Assembly (NCBI GenBank): GCA_019310195.1
Contig: JAFDET010000156.1
Span: 1-10,917 of the forward strand
DNA: 10,917 nt
Direction: 5' to 3'
From: Deltaproteobacteria bacterium
GTDB lineage: Bacteria; Myxococcota_A; UBA9160; JAFDET01
Shown: positions 1 to 6,716 of the stretch, in pieces
Layout of the letters: each line of letters opens with the position of its first letter
Position numbering within the stretch: the first letter of the stretch is position 1
Notes under the pieces: generated by a model
Seen by the model: the letters and a program-made list of their open reading frames with translations, nothing else
Databases searched by the model: none
Told to the model about the DNA's origin: nothing
Translations under genes and position numbers: made by a program

Positions 1-37
1 CCACTGTATTTCCGTTGGATCGGCCGCGCCAGCGACC
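1..37 (+). repeat. Imperfect direct repeat, left copy
   Basis: This stretch matches 1494-1530 at 31 of 37 positions without gaps, sharing the core CTGTATTTCC followed by TTGG or TTGGG and TCGGCC. The right copy sits just upstream of the FAD oxidoreductase start and contains a possible -10 box; the left copy has no such gene after it. Bases 38-65 show nothing recognisable. It may be a remnant of a duplicated promoter region or a boundary of the dsb cassette, and the match could extend beyond the window edge. Confidence 0.5.
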
Positions 38-65
38 GCCTCGAGCACCTGCCCGGGAGCCACCC

Positions 66-224
66 CTACTCGATCCTGACGCCCTGCTTCTCGAGGGCCT
101 TCTGGACCTCCGGCGGGGTAGGGGTCGAGTCGGATCGGGCCACGGTGCGGACCTGCTTCACATCGCCCGAGGCGAAGGACTCCAGCGGCAGGTCGAAACG
201 CAGCTGCTGACGGCGGCAAGAGAA
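66..224 (-). other. Coding-like tail downstream of dsbA (gene fragment?)
   Basis: Directly after the dsbA stop, in the same frame, the minus strand stays open for about 52 codons to a TAG at 66-68. Nearly all third codon positions are G or C, as in real genes here. The end reads like protein, with PTPPEVQKALEKQGVRIE as the C-terminus. There is no ATG; the only in-frame GTG lacks a close Shine-Dalgarno. It could be the remnant of a decayed gene, a tiny gene with an unusual start, or chance openness in GC-rich DNA. I do not recognise the family. The preceding TGA is unlikely to be read through, because DsbA-like proteins normally end at about that point. Confidence 0.3.
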
Positions 225-875
225 TCAGTAGTTCGCCTTGACCTCCGCCGCCACGAGTTCCTGCAGCTGGGTCAGCCCAAAGCTCGGCAGCGGCTTGCCG
301 TTGACGAAGAACTCGGGCGTCTTGCGCACGCCCAGGGTCTTGGCGTCCTCGATGTCCTGCCGCACGATCTCGAGGATCCTGGGATCGTTCAGGTCACGGC
401 GGACCGCTTCGATGTTCAATCCGGTGGAGGGCAGGAACGCCCAGATCTTGTCCGGTTGCGGGCGATGGTGGCTCGCCCATTCAGGCTGGGTGTCGAACAT
501 CACCTGAAGCGTCTTCCAGTACTTGCCCTGCATCCGCGCCGCCTCGAGAATCTTCACCATGGTATCCGAGCCCTGGTGCAAGGGGGCGTAGCGCAGGACG
601 AGCCGCACCTTGCCCGCATGCTGCGAGAGCAGGTTCTTGACCTCGGGCGCGAAGACCCGGCACGTCTCGCAGGCCGGGTCGAAGAACTCGACGATGACCA
701 CCTTCGCATCGGCGGGACCCATGCTCGGTGCGTGCTCCCTCAAGAACGGCGAGCCGCTGCTCTGGGCCATGCTGCCGAGCTCTTCGGCGCGCTGGCCCTT
801 GTAGAGGAAGCCTGCGATCACGAACGCGAGCATCAGCCCCGCCGCTCCGAGGAGCGCGATGTGTTGCTTCTTCAT
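225..875 (-). CDS. DsbA-like thiol:disulfide oxidoreductase, membrane-anchored
   Basis: The 216-residue protein is predicted to insert or exchange disulfides in exported proteins. Residues about 6-24 form one hydrophobic helix after MKKQ, a signal anchor that would place the rest outside the cytoplasm. The thioredoxin fold follows, with a CETC redox motif (C69, C72) in FFDPACETC and the cis-proline loop at T186-P187 (KTPEFFVNG), typical of the DsbA/DsbG-like thioredoxin_4 group. The start is the ATG at 875-873, with AGGAGG (884-889, minus strand) 8 nt upstream. That ATG overlaps the dsbB stop as ATGA, so the two genes are probably translationally coupled and work as a pair. The longer open frame upstream is the antisense of other sequence. 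Known for the family: the CxxC is reoxidised by a DsbB-type partner. Confidence 0.9.
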   Translation of the reverse strand: MKKQHIALLGAAGLMLAFVIAGFLYKGQRAEELGSMAQSSGSPFLREHAPSMGPADAKVVIVEFFDPACETCRVFAPEVKNLLSQHAGKVRLVLRYAPLHQGSDTMVKILEAARMQGKYWKTLQVMFDTQPEWASHHRPQPDKIWAFLPSTGLNIEAVRRDLNDPRILEIVRQDIEDAKTLGVRKTPEFFVNGKPLPSFGLTQLQELVAAEVKANY

Positions 876-1309
876 CGGAGAAGCCTCCTGCTTAGAAATA
901 TCAGCAATCCCACTACGCTGGAGAACGCTAGCAGCGACAACACGGGGATCGATACGAAGCCGAATAGCTCCAGGTACGCGGACGAGCACGAGACGCCTTG
1001 GCTGCAGGGGGCGGCGCTCTCGGGGATGACTCCGAGCTGCAAGAGCGTGTGATAGGCGGCGATGGCCCAGCCCGCCAGAGCCAGCGGCAGGGCATAGCGG
1101 ACGACCTTCGCATCCAGCGGGAAGAGCCCCATCAGCAAGAGGATGGGGAGCGGGAACATGAAGATCCGCTGGTACCAGCACAGCGAGCAGGGCGGCAGGC
1201 CCATGACCTCGCTGAAGAAGAGACTGCCGAGCGTGGCCGCCGTGACCAGCAGCCAGCAGACGAAGAGGATCGTCCAGTTCGGGTCGGGGTAATCGCTGGC
1301 CTCGTCCAT
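872..1309 (-). CDS. DsbB/BdbC-type disulfide bond formation protein
   Basis: The 145-residue, four-helix inner-membrane protein is expected to reoxidise its DsbA partner and pass electrons to quinone. Hydrophobic segments lie near residues 12-32, 47-64, 71-92 and 111-140. The first cysteine pair is in GLPPCSLCWYQRI (C41, C44), the signature of this family, followed by the arginine implicated in quinone binding. The second extracytoplasmic pair is PCSQGVSC (C102, C108); the short C-x5-C loop resembles BdbC-type proteins more than E. coli DsbB. The start at 1309 has GAGAGG (1317-1322, minus strand) 7 nt upstream. The stop overlaps the dsbA start by four bases, and the dsbA Shine-Dalgarno lies in its last codons (Arg-Arg). 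It is the first gene of a two-gene minus-strand operon. Confidence 0.9.
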   Translation of the reverse strand: MDEASDYPDPNWTILFVCWLLVTAATLGSLFFSEVMGLPPCSLCWYQRIFMFPLPILLLMGLFPLDAKVVRYALPLALAGWAIAAYHTLLQLGVIPESAAPCSQGVSCSSAYLELFGFVSIPVLSLLAFSSVVGLLIFLSRRLLR

Positions 1310-1476
1310 GCCGCATCCTCTCACGAGTCGCAAAGGGGTCTGATCGCCTGGGACGTTCGAGTGATATCGCAAGTGATCTGGCGGAGAAACGTTTCGGGTC
1401 CGGCTGGCCCGCGATCCCTCTGAGAGCAGGCATGACGGAAGGTTCCCAGACTTCGAGACCCAAAGGCCCAGCGCGA

Positions 1477-1505
1477 TTGACTGGCCCGGAGCGCCGCTGT
1501 ATTTC
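1477..1505 (+). promoter_or_regulatory. Possible sigma70-like promoter for the FAD oxidoreductase
   Basis: TTGACT at 1477-1482 matches five of six bases of the -35 consensus and is followed after 17 nt by TATTTC at 1500-1505, a weak -10 (three of six). Transcription would start near 1512, leaving a short leader before the Shine-Dalgarno at 1533. The -10 half lies within the direct repeat shared with positions 1-37. No comparable promoter for the divergent dsbBA pair was obvious in the rest of 1310-1546. Confidence 0.35.
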
Positions 1506-1530
1506 CATTGGGTCGGCCCCGCCGGCGGCC
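1494..1530 (+). repeat. Imperfect direct repeat, right copy
   Basis: This is the partner of 1-37 (31 of 37 identical). It ends three bases before the Shine-Dalgarno of the FAD oxidoreductase gene and includes the putative -10 box, so it is either leader/promoter DNA that has been duplicated or a regulatory site. Together the two copies bracket the dsbB-dsbA cassette in direct orientation. Confidence 0.5.
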
Positions 1531-1532
1531 CG

Positions 1533-1540
1533 AGAGGAGG
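1533..1540 (+). promoter_or_regulatory. Shine-Dalgarno site setting the GTG start at 1547
   Basis: AGAGGAGG ends 6 nt before GTG 1547 and decides that start over the upstream in-frame TTG at 1508, which has no such site and would add a 13-residue arginine-rich extension. Confidence 0.75.
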
Positions 1541-1546
1541 CGTCCC

Positions 1547-2854
1547 GTGAGCACGATTTCGATTCCCGCGGAGGAGCTGGAGCTCCAGGAGGAGCTCGAC
1601 GTTCTGGTCGTGGGCGGCGGCTCGGCCGGCGTGGCGGCGGCGGTCAGCGCTGGGCGCCTCGGCCTGCGCACCGGGCTGGTGGAGGAGATGCCCCACCTGG
1701 GTGGGATGAGCACCGGCGGCAGCGTGGGGACGTACTGCGGGTTCTACGTGAAGGGTCCGGGCGGCGACGTCGTTCCCACGGTGGGCGGGTTTCCGCTGGA
1801 GATGGCCCAGGGACTGCTCTCCCGCGGCCACGCCATCGGGCCCATCCCGTATCACGACACCGCCGTGCTGCCCTACGTGCCCATGGGCGTGAAGCACCTG
1901 TTGGAGGAGCGGGTGCGCGGGGAGGCCGGGCTGCGCGTGCGGCTGCACTCGCGTCTGACGCACGTGGTGGTCGAAGACGGGGAGATCCGCGGCGTGGTCG
2001 TGGACACGCGCGGCGGGCGGATCGGGTTGCGTGCGCGGGTCTACGTGGACGCCAGCGGCGACGCCGTCCTCTCCCGCCTGGCGGGGGCGGAGACCCTGCA
2101 AGGCGAGACGCTGCAGTACCCCTCGATGATGTTCACCATGCAGAACGTGGACGTGGGCAAGGCCGTGGCCGCGATTGTGGAGCTCCCCAACATCTTGGAA
2201 GCGCACTTCGAGGCGGAGCGTCTTCCGCGGCGCAGCGGCAACTTGATCCCCACCGGCCGCCCGGGCGAGGTGATGGTGGCGCTCTCCCGGGTGGAGTTCG
2301 CCGGGCGACCCGTGGACGCCGCCGTGGAGGAGGAGCTCAGCTTCGCGGAGCTGGAGGGACGCGCCCAGGCCGTGCGCCTGGCGGAGTTCGTGAAACGCAG
2401 GGTCCCCGGCTTCGCCGACGCCTTCTTGGCGGATACCGCCTCGCGCCTGGGCGTTCGGGAGACGCGCAAGATCGTGGGCGAGTACACGCTGCGCGGAGAC
2501 GACGTGCTGGGCGCCCGCGACTTCGAGGACGGCATCGGCCGCTGCGCCTGGCCCGTGGAGCGCCACGTGGAGGGCGGGCTCACCTCCTGGACGTTCCTCG
2601 ACGCGGGCGCCTCCTACGCGATCCCGTTCCGCTGTCTGGTGCCTCGCGGCTTCGCCAACCTGATGGTCGCCGGCCGCTGCCTCTCTGCCGACAGCGGGGC
2701 CTTCGGCTCGGTTCGCGTGATCGGGCCCTGCATGCTGGAGGGGCAGGCCGTGGCGGCGGCGGCGCGGCAGATCTGCGACGACGACGTACCGGCGGCGAGC
2801 GTGGACGTGGAGCGCCTGCGCGCCGTCCTCGCAGACTGGGGCGTTCCGCTCTGA
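1547..2854 (+). CDS. FAD-dependent oxidoreductase (FAD_oxidored family)
   Basis: The 435-residue soluble flavoprotein has no signal peptide. A Rossmann dinucleotide-binding motif near the N-terminus reads LVVGGGSAGVAAA (glycines at residues 23-25 and 28), followed by an acidic strand end (LVEE) and LGGMSTGG. VDASGDAVLSRLAG in the middle, and IPFRCLVP, NLMVAGRCLS and GQAVAAAA near the C-terminus, are typical of the FAD_oxidored (PF12831) group, whose members are mostly of unknown substrate. The start is GTG 1547 behind AGAGGAGG. It is monocistronic here: its upstream neighbour is divergent and its downstream neighbour convergent, with 19 nt between stop codons. It may supply a redox step in the same pathway as the molybdoenzymes, but only proximity suggests that. 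Confidence 0.88.
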   Translation: MSTISIPAEELELQEELDVLVVGGGSAGVAAAVSAGRLGLRTGLVEEMPHLGGMSTGGSVGTYCGFYVKGPGGDVVPTVGGFPLEMAQGLLSRGHAIGPIPYHDTAVLPYVPMGVKHLLEERVRGEAGLRVRLHSRLTHVVVEDGEIRGVVVDTRGGRIGLRARVYVDASGDAVLSRLAGAETLQGETLQYPSMMFTMQNVDVGKAVAAIVELPNILEAHFEAERLPRRSGNLIPTGRPGEVMVALSRVEFAGRPVDAAVEEELSFAELEGRAQAVRLAEFVKRRVPGFADAFLADTASRLGVRETRKIVGEYTLRGDDVLGARDFEDGIGRCAWPVERHVEGGLTSWTFLDAGASYAIPFRCLVPRGFANLMVAGRCLSADSGAFGSVRVIGPCMLEGQAVAAAARQICDDDVPAASVDVERLRAVLADWGVPL

Positions 2855-2873
2855 GGCCGCCCCGGATCGCAGC

Positions 2874-5642
2874 TCAGCCTTCGACCGCCGCGATGTCCAC
2901 GCGCACGGCGCGGTCGATGGGAACCGGCTGCCAGTGCAGGGCGCGATAGCGCAGGTGGCCGTAGCCTCCGGCGAAGTGCAGCCACTTCACCATCCCCGGC
3001 TCGATGTTCGAGAAGTCCTGCCAGCCCTTGAACTGATACGGCTCGAAGCCGTTGTACATGATGAGCTGCTTCGGCTTCACCGCCGGCGTCACCCGCGCCT
3101 GCACGGTCACCGAGGCCAGGTCGTTGAAGACCCGCATGGGCGCGCCGTTCTCGATGCCGCGCTCGGCGGCGTCACCGTCGTTGATGTGCGCCACGGGCTC
3201 GCCCCGGATCGTGCCCAGGATGACCTTGTTGGTGCTGTTCATGGAGTTGACGCTCCAGCGGGGATGGCCGCTGGTGATCTCGAAGGGATGATCTCCTCCC
3301 TGTGCCGGTGCGTCCTTGTGCAGCGGAAGCTCCTCGCCGGCCTCCAGGAACCACTCGTGGTCGATGTAGAACTGGGCGCGCCGGGTCAGGGTGGGGAACG
3401 GCTCCTTCTTCTCCGTCTGCCAGCGGAAGGGCGAATGCGTCTCGTCCGGCAGCAGGTCCGAGGCCTGGGCCAGGGCCATGGGTGAGCGCCCCCAGCCCGT
3501 GAAGCGCACCCAGCCCGTCTCGCGCAGGGACTCCAGGGTGGTGTCGGCGGGAATGTTTCCCAGCACCGCCGAGTCGCGCACCATCTCGTCGATCACCGCG
3601 TCGTCGTCGGCCAGCGCGCCGTCGAAGGAGAGGTCCTCGTAGAGCGTGTCCAGGCGGACGGTCTCGCCGTTCGGCTTCTGTAGCTCCACCCGTCCACGTG
3701 CCTTCGCGCGCTCGGCCAGCTTGCGGGCCAGCATCAGCGTGATCTGCCACTCCGAGCGCGCCTCCCCTTGCGGCTCGACGGCGCGGTCGGAGAGCGTGAG
3801 GTTCATGACGTCGGGCGTCGTGTAGGGAAAGTTCGGCTTCTCGTAGTGCTGCGCTGCAGGCAGCACGATGTCCGAATGGAGCCCCGTGGTGCTCATGCGC
3901 CAGTCCACGGACACGATCATGCGAAGCTTGGGCCACAGATGCTCCAGCAGCATGCGCTGGCCGCCGCGCTGGCGTCGCAGCAAGTTGCCGCCGATCTCGA
4001 AGAGCACCCGGGGCGGCGTGTCCGGTGACGGCCGCGCCTGGCCCTGCCACCAACCCTTCTCGGTGGCCTCCTCGATGTACTCGGACAGGGAGCGCCGCAT
4101 GGAGGGGTCGTTCCAGCTGGCCCGGTTCCAGGTCTCGGCGTAGCCGCAGTGGTGGTACCAGAAGAAGGCGGAGGGGACGGCGCCCATGGGCAGCGCGCCG
4201 CCGTAGCCCAGCTCCGCCACCACGATCTCCTCGGTCAGGGTCGGGTCCTGGGCGCGCATGGCGTCCAGGACCGCGGTCTGGGCGTTGGACATCTCCCGGG
4301 TTGCGTCCTGTCCGGTGCGGGGCTTGCTGCCCAGCAGGAACGGACCGTCGAACATCCCCACCGCCCAGCTGCGGATGCCGGTGCCCTTCTTGCCCCAGTT
4401 TCCCGTCAGCGCGAGGAGCAGGCACATGGCGCGCTCCATCAGATCGCCGTGGTACGACTTGCCCGTCGTCCAACCCAGCAGGATCCGGGTGCGCGAGCGC
4501 GCGGCCTTGCGCGCCAGCTGGCGGATCACCTCCGGATTGGCGCCGCAGATGGCCGAGGCGTCCTCCGGCGCGTAGTCCTCCAGGCGGCGCCGCAGGCGCA
4601 CGAAGGCCGGCTCCACCTCCACCTCGCTGCCGTCGCGCAGCGTGGCGCGGTAGCGGCCCTCCAGCGCAGGCTCCAGTGCGCCCAGGTCGAGGGTTCGCGG
4701 TGCCTCGACGATCCGGCCGGCGACGCGGTCGAAGAGCTGGAAGACGACTTCGGAGCCGCCCTCCTGAAGGTCGGACTGGCGCAGGAAGCGGCCGTCGTCG
4801 CAGCGCACCAGCAGGGCCAGGTCGGTCTGCTCGCGCACGAAGGCCTCGTCCATCAGCCCCTCGTCGACGATGACGCGGCACATGGAGAGGGCCAGGGCCG
4901 CATCCGAGCCGATCTGGACGGGCACGAAATGGTCGCAGTGCATCGCCGAGGGGCTGTAGTCCGGCGCAATCAGCGCAACCTCGCTGCCGTTGTAGCGGGC
5001 TTCGCAGATGTAGTGGAAGAAGGGGATGGCGCTGTAGGCGGGGTTGTTCGCCCAGATCAACAGCAGCTCGGAGTGGAACCAGTCGTCGTTGCTGGGGCAC
5101 GGGTCGAAGCGCCCGAAGGTGGCGTAGAGGCCCGGGTTGAAGTCGTTGATCTCGGACTGTACGTCGGTGGTGGTGGCGCCGATGCGGTTGAAGATGCCGC
5201 CGGCCAGCACCATGCTCTGGGTTCCGCCCTCGCCCGGTGTGCCGATGCGCACGATGCTCTCGGCGCCGGACTCGTCGATCGCGTCCAGCATGGCGTCGGC
5301 GATGTCCGTCAGCGCCTCGTCCCAGGAGACCTCCTCGAACTTGCCTTCGCCGCGCTCGCCCACGCGCCGCAAGGGCTGCAGGATGCGCTCCTTGCCGTAG
5401 AGCATCCGGCTCCAGCTGGCCCCCTTCTGGCAGCCCGTCGGGTTCATGTCGGGGACGCCCGCCTCGACGGGCTCGAAGCCGGCCGCCGGCTCCTCGAACA
5501 CGACGCGCCCGTCGCGGACGTAGACGCGGTAGGGGCAGTTGCTGGGGTAGCAGTCGACGCAGTGGCAGCCCCAGGCCATGCGGTCCCACTTCCACTTGCC
5601 GCGGTACGCGTCCGCCCAGGCTCCCGAGGTCCGCGAGGTCAT
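2874..5642 (-). CDS. Molybdopterin oxidoreductase alpha subunit, type II DMSO reductase family (alpha-1)
   Basis: This 922-residue catalytic subunit should bind a bis-MGD molybdenum cofactor and one FeS cluster and transfer electrons to a NarH-like beta subunit. Cluster ligands appear as H27, C31, C36 and C71 (H-x3-C-x4-C, then GCQKG), the NarG/EbdA histidine-first pattern with one extra residue between the first two cysteines. D167 in INDFNPG aligns with the Mo-ligating aspartate of NarG-type enzymes. Further family motifs are IAPDYSPSA, GNWGKKGTG (from residue 414), LRRQRGGQ, VLPAAQHYEK and NGFEPY. There is no twin-arginine or hydrophobic leader, so it is probably cytoplasmic. The ATG at 5642-5640 overlaps the PhyH stop (ATGA) and has no clear Shine-Dalgarno, implying coupled translation. 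A paralogue (alpha-2) lies on the other strand, and no beta gene follows this copy. The substrate cannot be assigned; members include nitrate reductase and hydrocarbon or steroid hydroxylases. Confidence 0.92.
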   Translation of the reverse strand: MTSRTSGAWADAYRGKWKWDRMAWGCHCVDCYPSNCPYRVYVRDGRVVFEEPAAGFEPVEAGVPDMNPTGCQKGASWSRMLYGKERILQPLRRVGERGEGKFEEVSWDEALTDIADAMLDAIDESGAESIVRIGTPGEGGTQSMVLAGGIFNRIGATTTDVQSEINDFNPGLYATFGRFDPCPSNDDWFHSELLLIWANNPAYSAIPFFHYICEARYNGSEVALIAPDYSPSAMHCDHFVPVQIGSDAALALSMCRVIVDEGLMDEAFVREQTDLALLVRCDDGRFLRQSDLQEGGSEVVFQLFDRVAGRIVEAPRTLDLGALEPALEGRYRATLRDGSEVEVEPAFVRLRRRLEDYAPEDASAICGANPEVIRQLARKAARSRTRILLGWTTGKSYHGDLMERAMCLLLALTGNWGKKGTGIRSWAVGMFDGPFLLGSKPRTGQDATREMSNAQTAVLDAMRAQDPTLTEEIVVAELGYGGALPMGAVPSAFFWYHHCGYAETWNRASWNDPSMRRSLSEYIEEATEKGWWQGQARPSPDTPPRVLFEIGGNLLRRQRGGQRMLLEHLWPKLRMIVSVDWRMSTTGLHSDIVLPAAQHYEKPNFPYTTPDVMNLTLSDRAVEPQGEARSEWQITLMLARKLAERAKARGRVELQKPNGETVRLDTLYEDLSFDGALADDDAVIDEMVRDSAVLGNIPADTTLESLRETGWVRFTGWGRSPMALAQASDLLPDETHSPFRWQTEKKEPFPTLTRRAQFYIDHEWFLEAGEELPLHKDAPAQGGDHPFEITSGHPRWSVNSMNSTNKVILGTIRGEPVAHINDGDAAERGIENGAPMRVFNDLASVTVQARVTPAVKPKQLIMYNGFEPYQFKGWQDFSNIEPGMVKWLHFAGGYGHLRYRALHWQPVPIDRAVRVDIAAVEG

Positions 5643-6439
5643 TGCGCGGACCGCCGCACGGGGCGCACGTCCTCGTGCCGCCAGCGCGGCAGGCCTTCCG
5701 GCTGGTAGGTCAGGACGAGCACGCGCCGCGCACTGTCGCTGCGATTGCCCTGGGAGCCGTGGACCAGGTCGCCGTGGAACCACACCACCGAGCCGGCCGG
5801 AGCCTCCAGCGGAACCGGCGCCGGTGCGTCCGGCACGCGCTCCAGATCGGTGTAGAGCCGGCCAACCACCCCGCGATCCTGGAAGGTGGGCAGGAACCCG
5901 TGGGTGTGGCTTCCGGGGATCATCCACAGGCAGCCGTTCTCCTGGTCCGCGTCGTCCAGGTTGATCAGCACGCTCACCAGCCGGTCCAGGTGGTCGCAGC
6001 CGAAGGCCCAGTAGGGGCTGTCCTGGTGCCAGGGAAAGGGCGAGCCGCCGGGCCGCTTGAAGTTGAGCTTGTCGCTGAACAGGCTGAGCGAAGTCGCGTT
6101 CACCAGCGGGCACGCCGGCTGCCACAGGCGCGGGTCGTCGGTCAGCGCGTCGAGCCGCGGATCCAGGTGGTGGTAGGGCTCCATGGAGCGGACCTGGGCC
6201 GCGCCGTCGCGCCACTCCCACTTGACCAGGGATCCGGCCACCTTCTGGTAGCGCTTGTCGTCCACCCACTCGATGGGGCCGGCGTCGCCGCGCGCGGCGT
6301 CGCCGAGGATTCGCTGGTGCACGCCCTCCACCGCTTCCCGCAGCGGCTCCAGGTCCGCGTCGCCCAGGACGCGTTCGCGCAGGAAGTAGCCCTGCTCGCG
6401 GTAGCGATGCCGCTCGTCATGGGAGGCGTGGTGGCTCAT
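5639..6439 (-). CDS. Phytanoyl-CoA dioxygenase (PhyH) family Fe(II)/2-oxoglutarate oxygenase
   Basis: This 266-residue soluble protein is predicted to hydroxylate a substrate using O2 and 2-oxoglutarate. Iron ligands are H138 and D140 in PWHQDSPYW and H227 in FHGDLVHGS; R238 or R239 just after (SARRVLVL) would bind 2-oxoglutarate. LINLDDADQENGCLWMIPGS (157-176) is the usual PhyH core strand region. The length is normal for the family. The start at 6439 has AGGAGG (6448-6453, minus strand) 8 nt upstream. It is the first gene of an operon with alpha-1, coupled by a 4-nt ATGA overlap, and is read divergently from alpha-2. Known PhyH relatives act on acyl-CoAs, small alcohols, alkaloids or halogenated compounds; nothing here fixes the substrate. 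Pairing an O2-using enzyme with a NarG-like enzyme is unusual. Confidence 0.9.
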   Translation of the reverse strand: MSHHASHDERHRYREQGYFLRERVLGDADLEPLREAVEGVHQRILGDAARGDAGPIEWVDDKRYQKVAGSLVKWEWRDGAAQVRSMEPYHHLDPRLDALTDDPRLWQPACPLVNATSLSLFSDKLNFKRPGGSPFPWHQDSPYWAFGCDHLDRLVSVLINLDDADQENGCLWMIPGSHTHGFLPTFQDRGVVGRLYTDLERVPDAPAPVPLEAPAGSVVWFHGDLVHGSQGNRSDSARRVLVLTYQPEGLPRWRHEDVRPVRRSAQ

Positions 6440-6512
6440 CAGCGGTCCCTCCTGGTGGATCCGGGGCAGCGCGGGCGGCCAGAAAGGATGGGAGGGGCGG
6501 GGTGGGGCCGGT

Positions 6513-6526
6513 ATGACGGCGGTCAG
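6513..6526. promoter_or_regulatory. Degenerate operator-like palindrome
   Basis: ATGACGGCGGTCAG matches the 14-bp palindrome at 6580 in 11 of 14 positions and keeps the TGAC/GTCA half-site cores with the same spacing. It lies 73 nt upstream of the PhyH start and 67 nt (start to start) from the perfect copy. It may be a secondary site for the same dimeric regulator, though a chance match in GC-rich DNA is possible. Confidence 0.35.
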
Positions 6527-6579
6527 GGCGGCCGGCCCCGGCTCGCGGCTCCGGAACCGGCCTGGATTCCGTCCCGAAC

Positions 6580-6593
6580 ATGACCGTGGTCAT
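6580..6593. promoter_or_regulatory. Palindromic operator candidate, copy 1 (ATGACCGTGGTCAT)
   Basis: Two perfect 6-bp arms, ATGACC and GGTCAT, are separated by 2 bp. An identical 14-mer occurs at 10589-10602, the only other non-coding gap on the plus-strand side, and both copies are followed by AC. Short, closely spaced palindromes of this form are typical targets of TetR-family or other homodimeric helix-turn-helix regulators. No regulator gene lies in the window. It is 123 nt before the alpha-2 start and 140 nt from the PhyH start. Confidence 0.65.
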
Positions 6594-6700
6594 ACATCCC
6601 CGGCCGATTCTGCGGCTGAATCTGAACTCGACGTCGGTTTCGCTTCGAGCTGAGAACCGTCTCTGCCACCCGCACTTGCCGGGGATCGAGGGCACGGGGC

Positions 6701-6708
6701 GGGGGAGG
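6701..6708 (+). promoter_or_regulatory. Shine-Dalgarno site setting the alpha-2 GTG start
   Basis: GGGGGAGG ends 8 nt before GTG 6717. The resulting N-terminus (GDWADAYRDKW) aligns with that of alpha-1 (GAWADAYRGKW), which supports this start. Confidence 0.65.
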
Positions 6709-6716
6709 ACCTGAGA

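Larger units (their letters stand above)
6440..6716. promoter_or_regulatory. Divergent control region between PhyH and alpha-2
   Basis: This 277-nt non-coding region must hold promoters for both the minus-strand PhyH/alpha-1 operon and the plus-strand alpha-2/beta operon. It contains a perfect 14-bp palindrome (6580-6593) and a degenerate copy (6513-6526), plus a Shine-Dalgarno at each edge. The part to the right of the palindrome is less GC-rich (about 6590-6660). I found no convincing -35/-10 pair on either strand. The long open frames crossing it are shadows. Confidence 0.6.

Noticed and set aside
225..227. TGA of dsbA read as selenocysteine to join the coding-like tail
   Set aside because: The DsbA fold is complete before the TGA, no plausible SECIS-like hairpin was seen just after it, and the position is not a redox site.
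1360..1377. AGTGAT direct repeat with a 12-bp period upstream of dsbB
   Set aside because: Two 6-mers with no match elsewhere are too short to separate from chance.
1508..1546. TTG start for the FAD oxidoreductase
   Set aside because: It adds an arginine-rich stretch that falls in the repeat and leader; the GTG at 1547 has a strong Shine-Dalgarno.
2851..2877. CTGAG/CTCAG inverted repeat between the convergent FAD and alpha-1 stops as a bidirectional terminator
   Set aside because: It has only five base pairs, a large loop and no T run on either side.
5643..6269. N-terminal extension of alpha-1 by 209 codons
   Set aside because: The extension overlaps PhyH in another frame and shows no family resemblance; alpha-2 starts at the same place as the shorter form.
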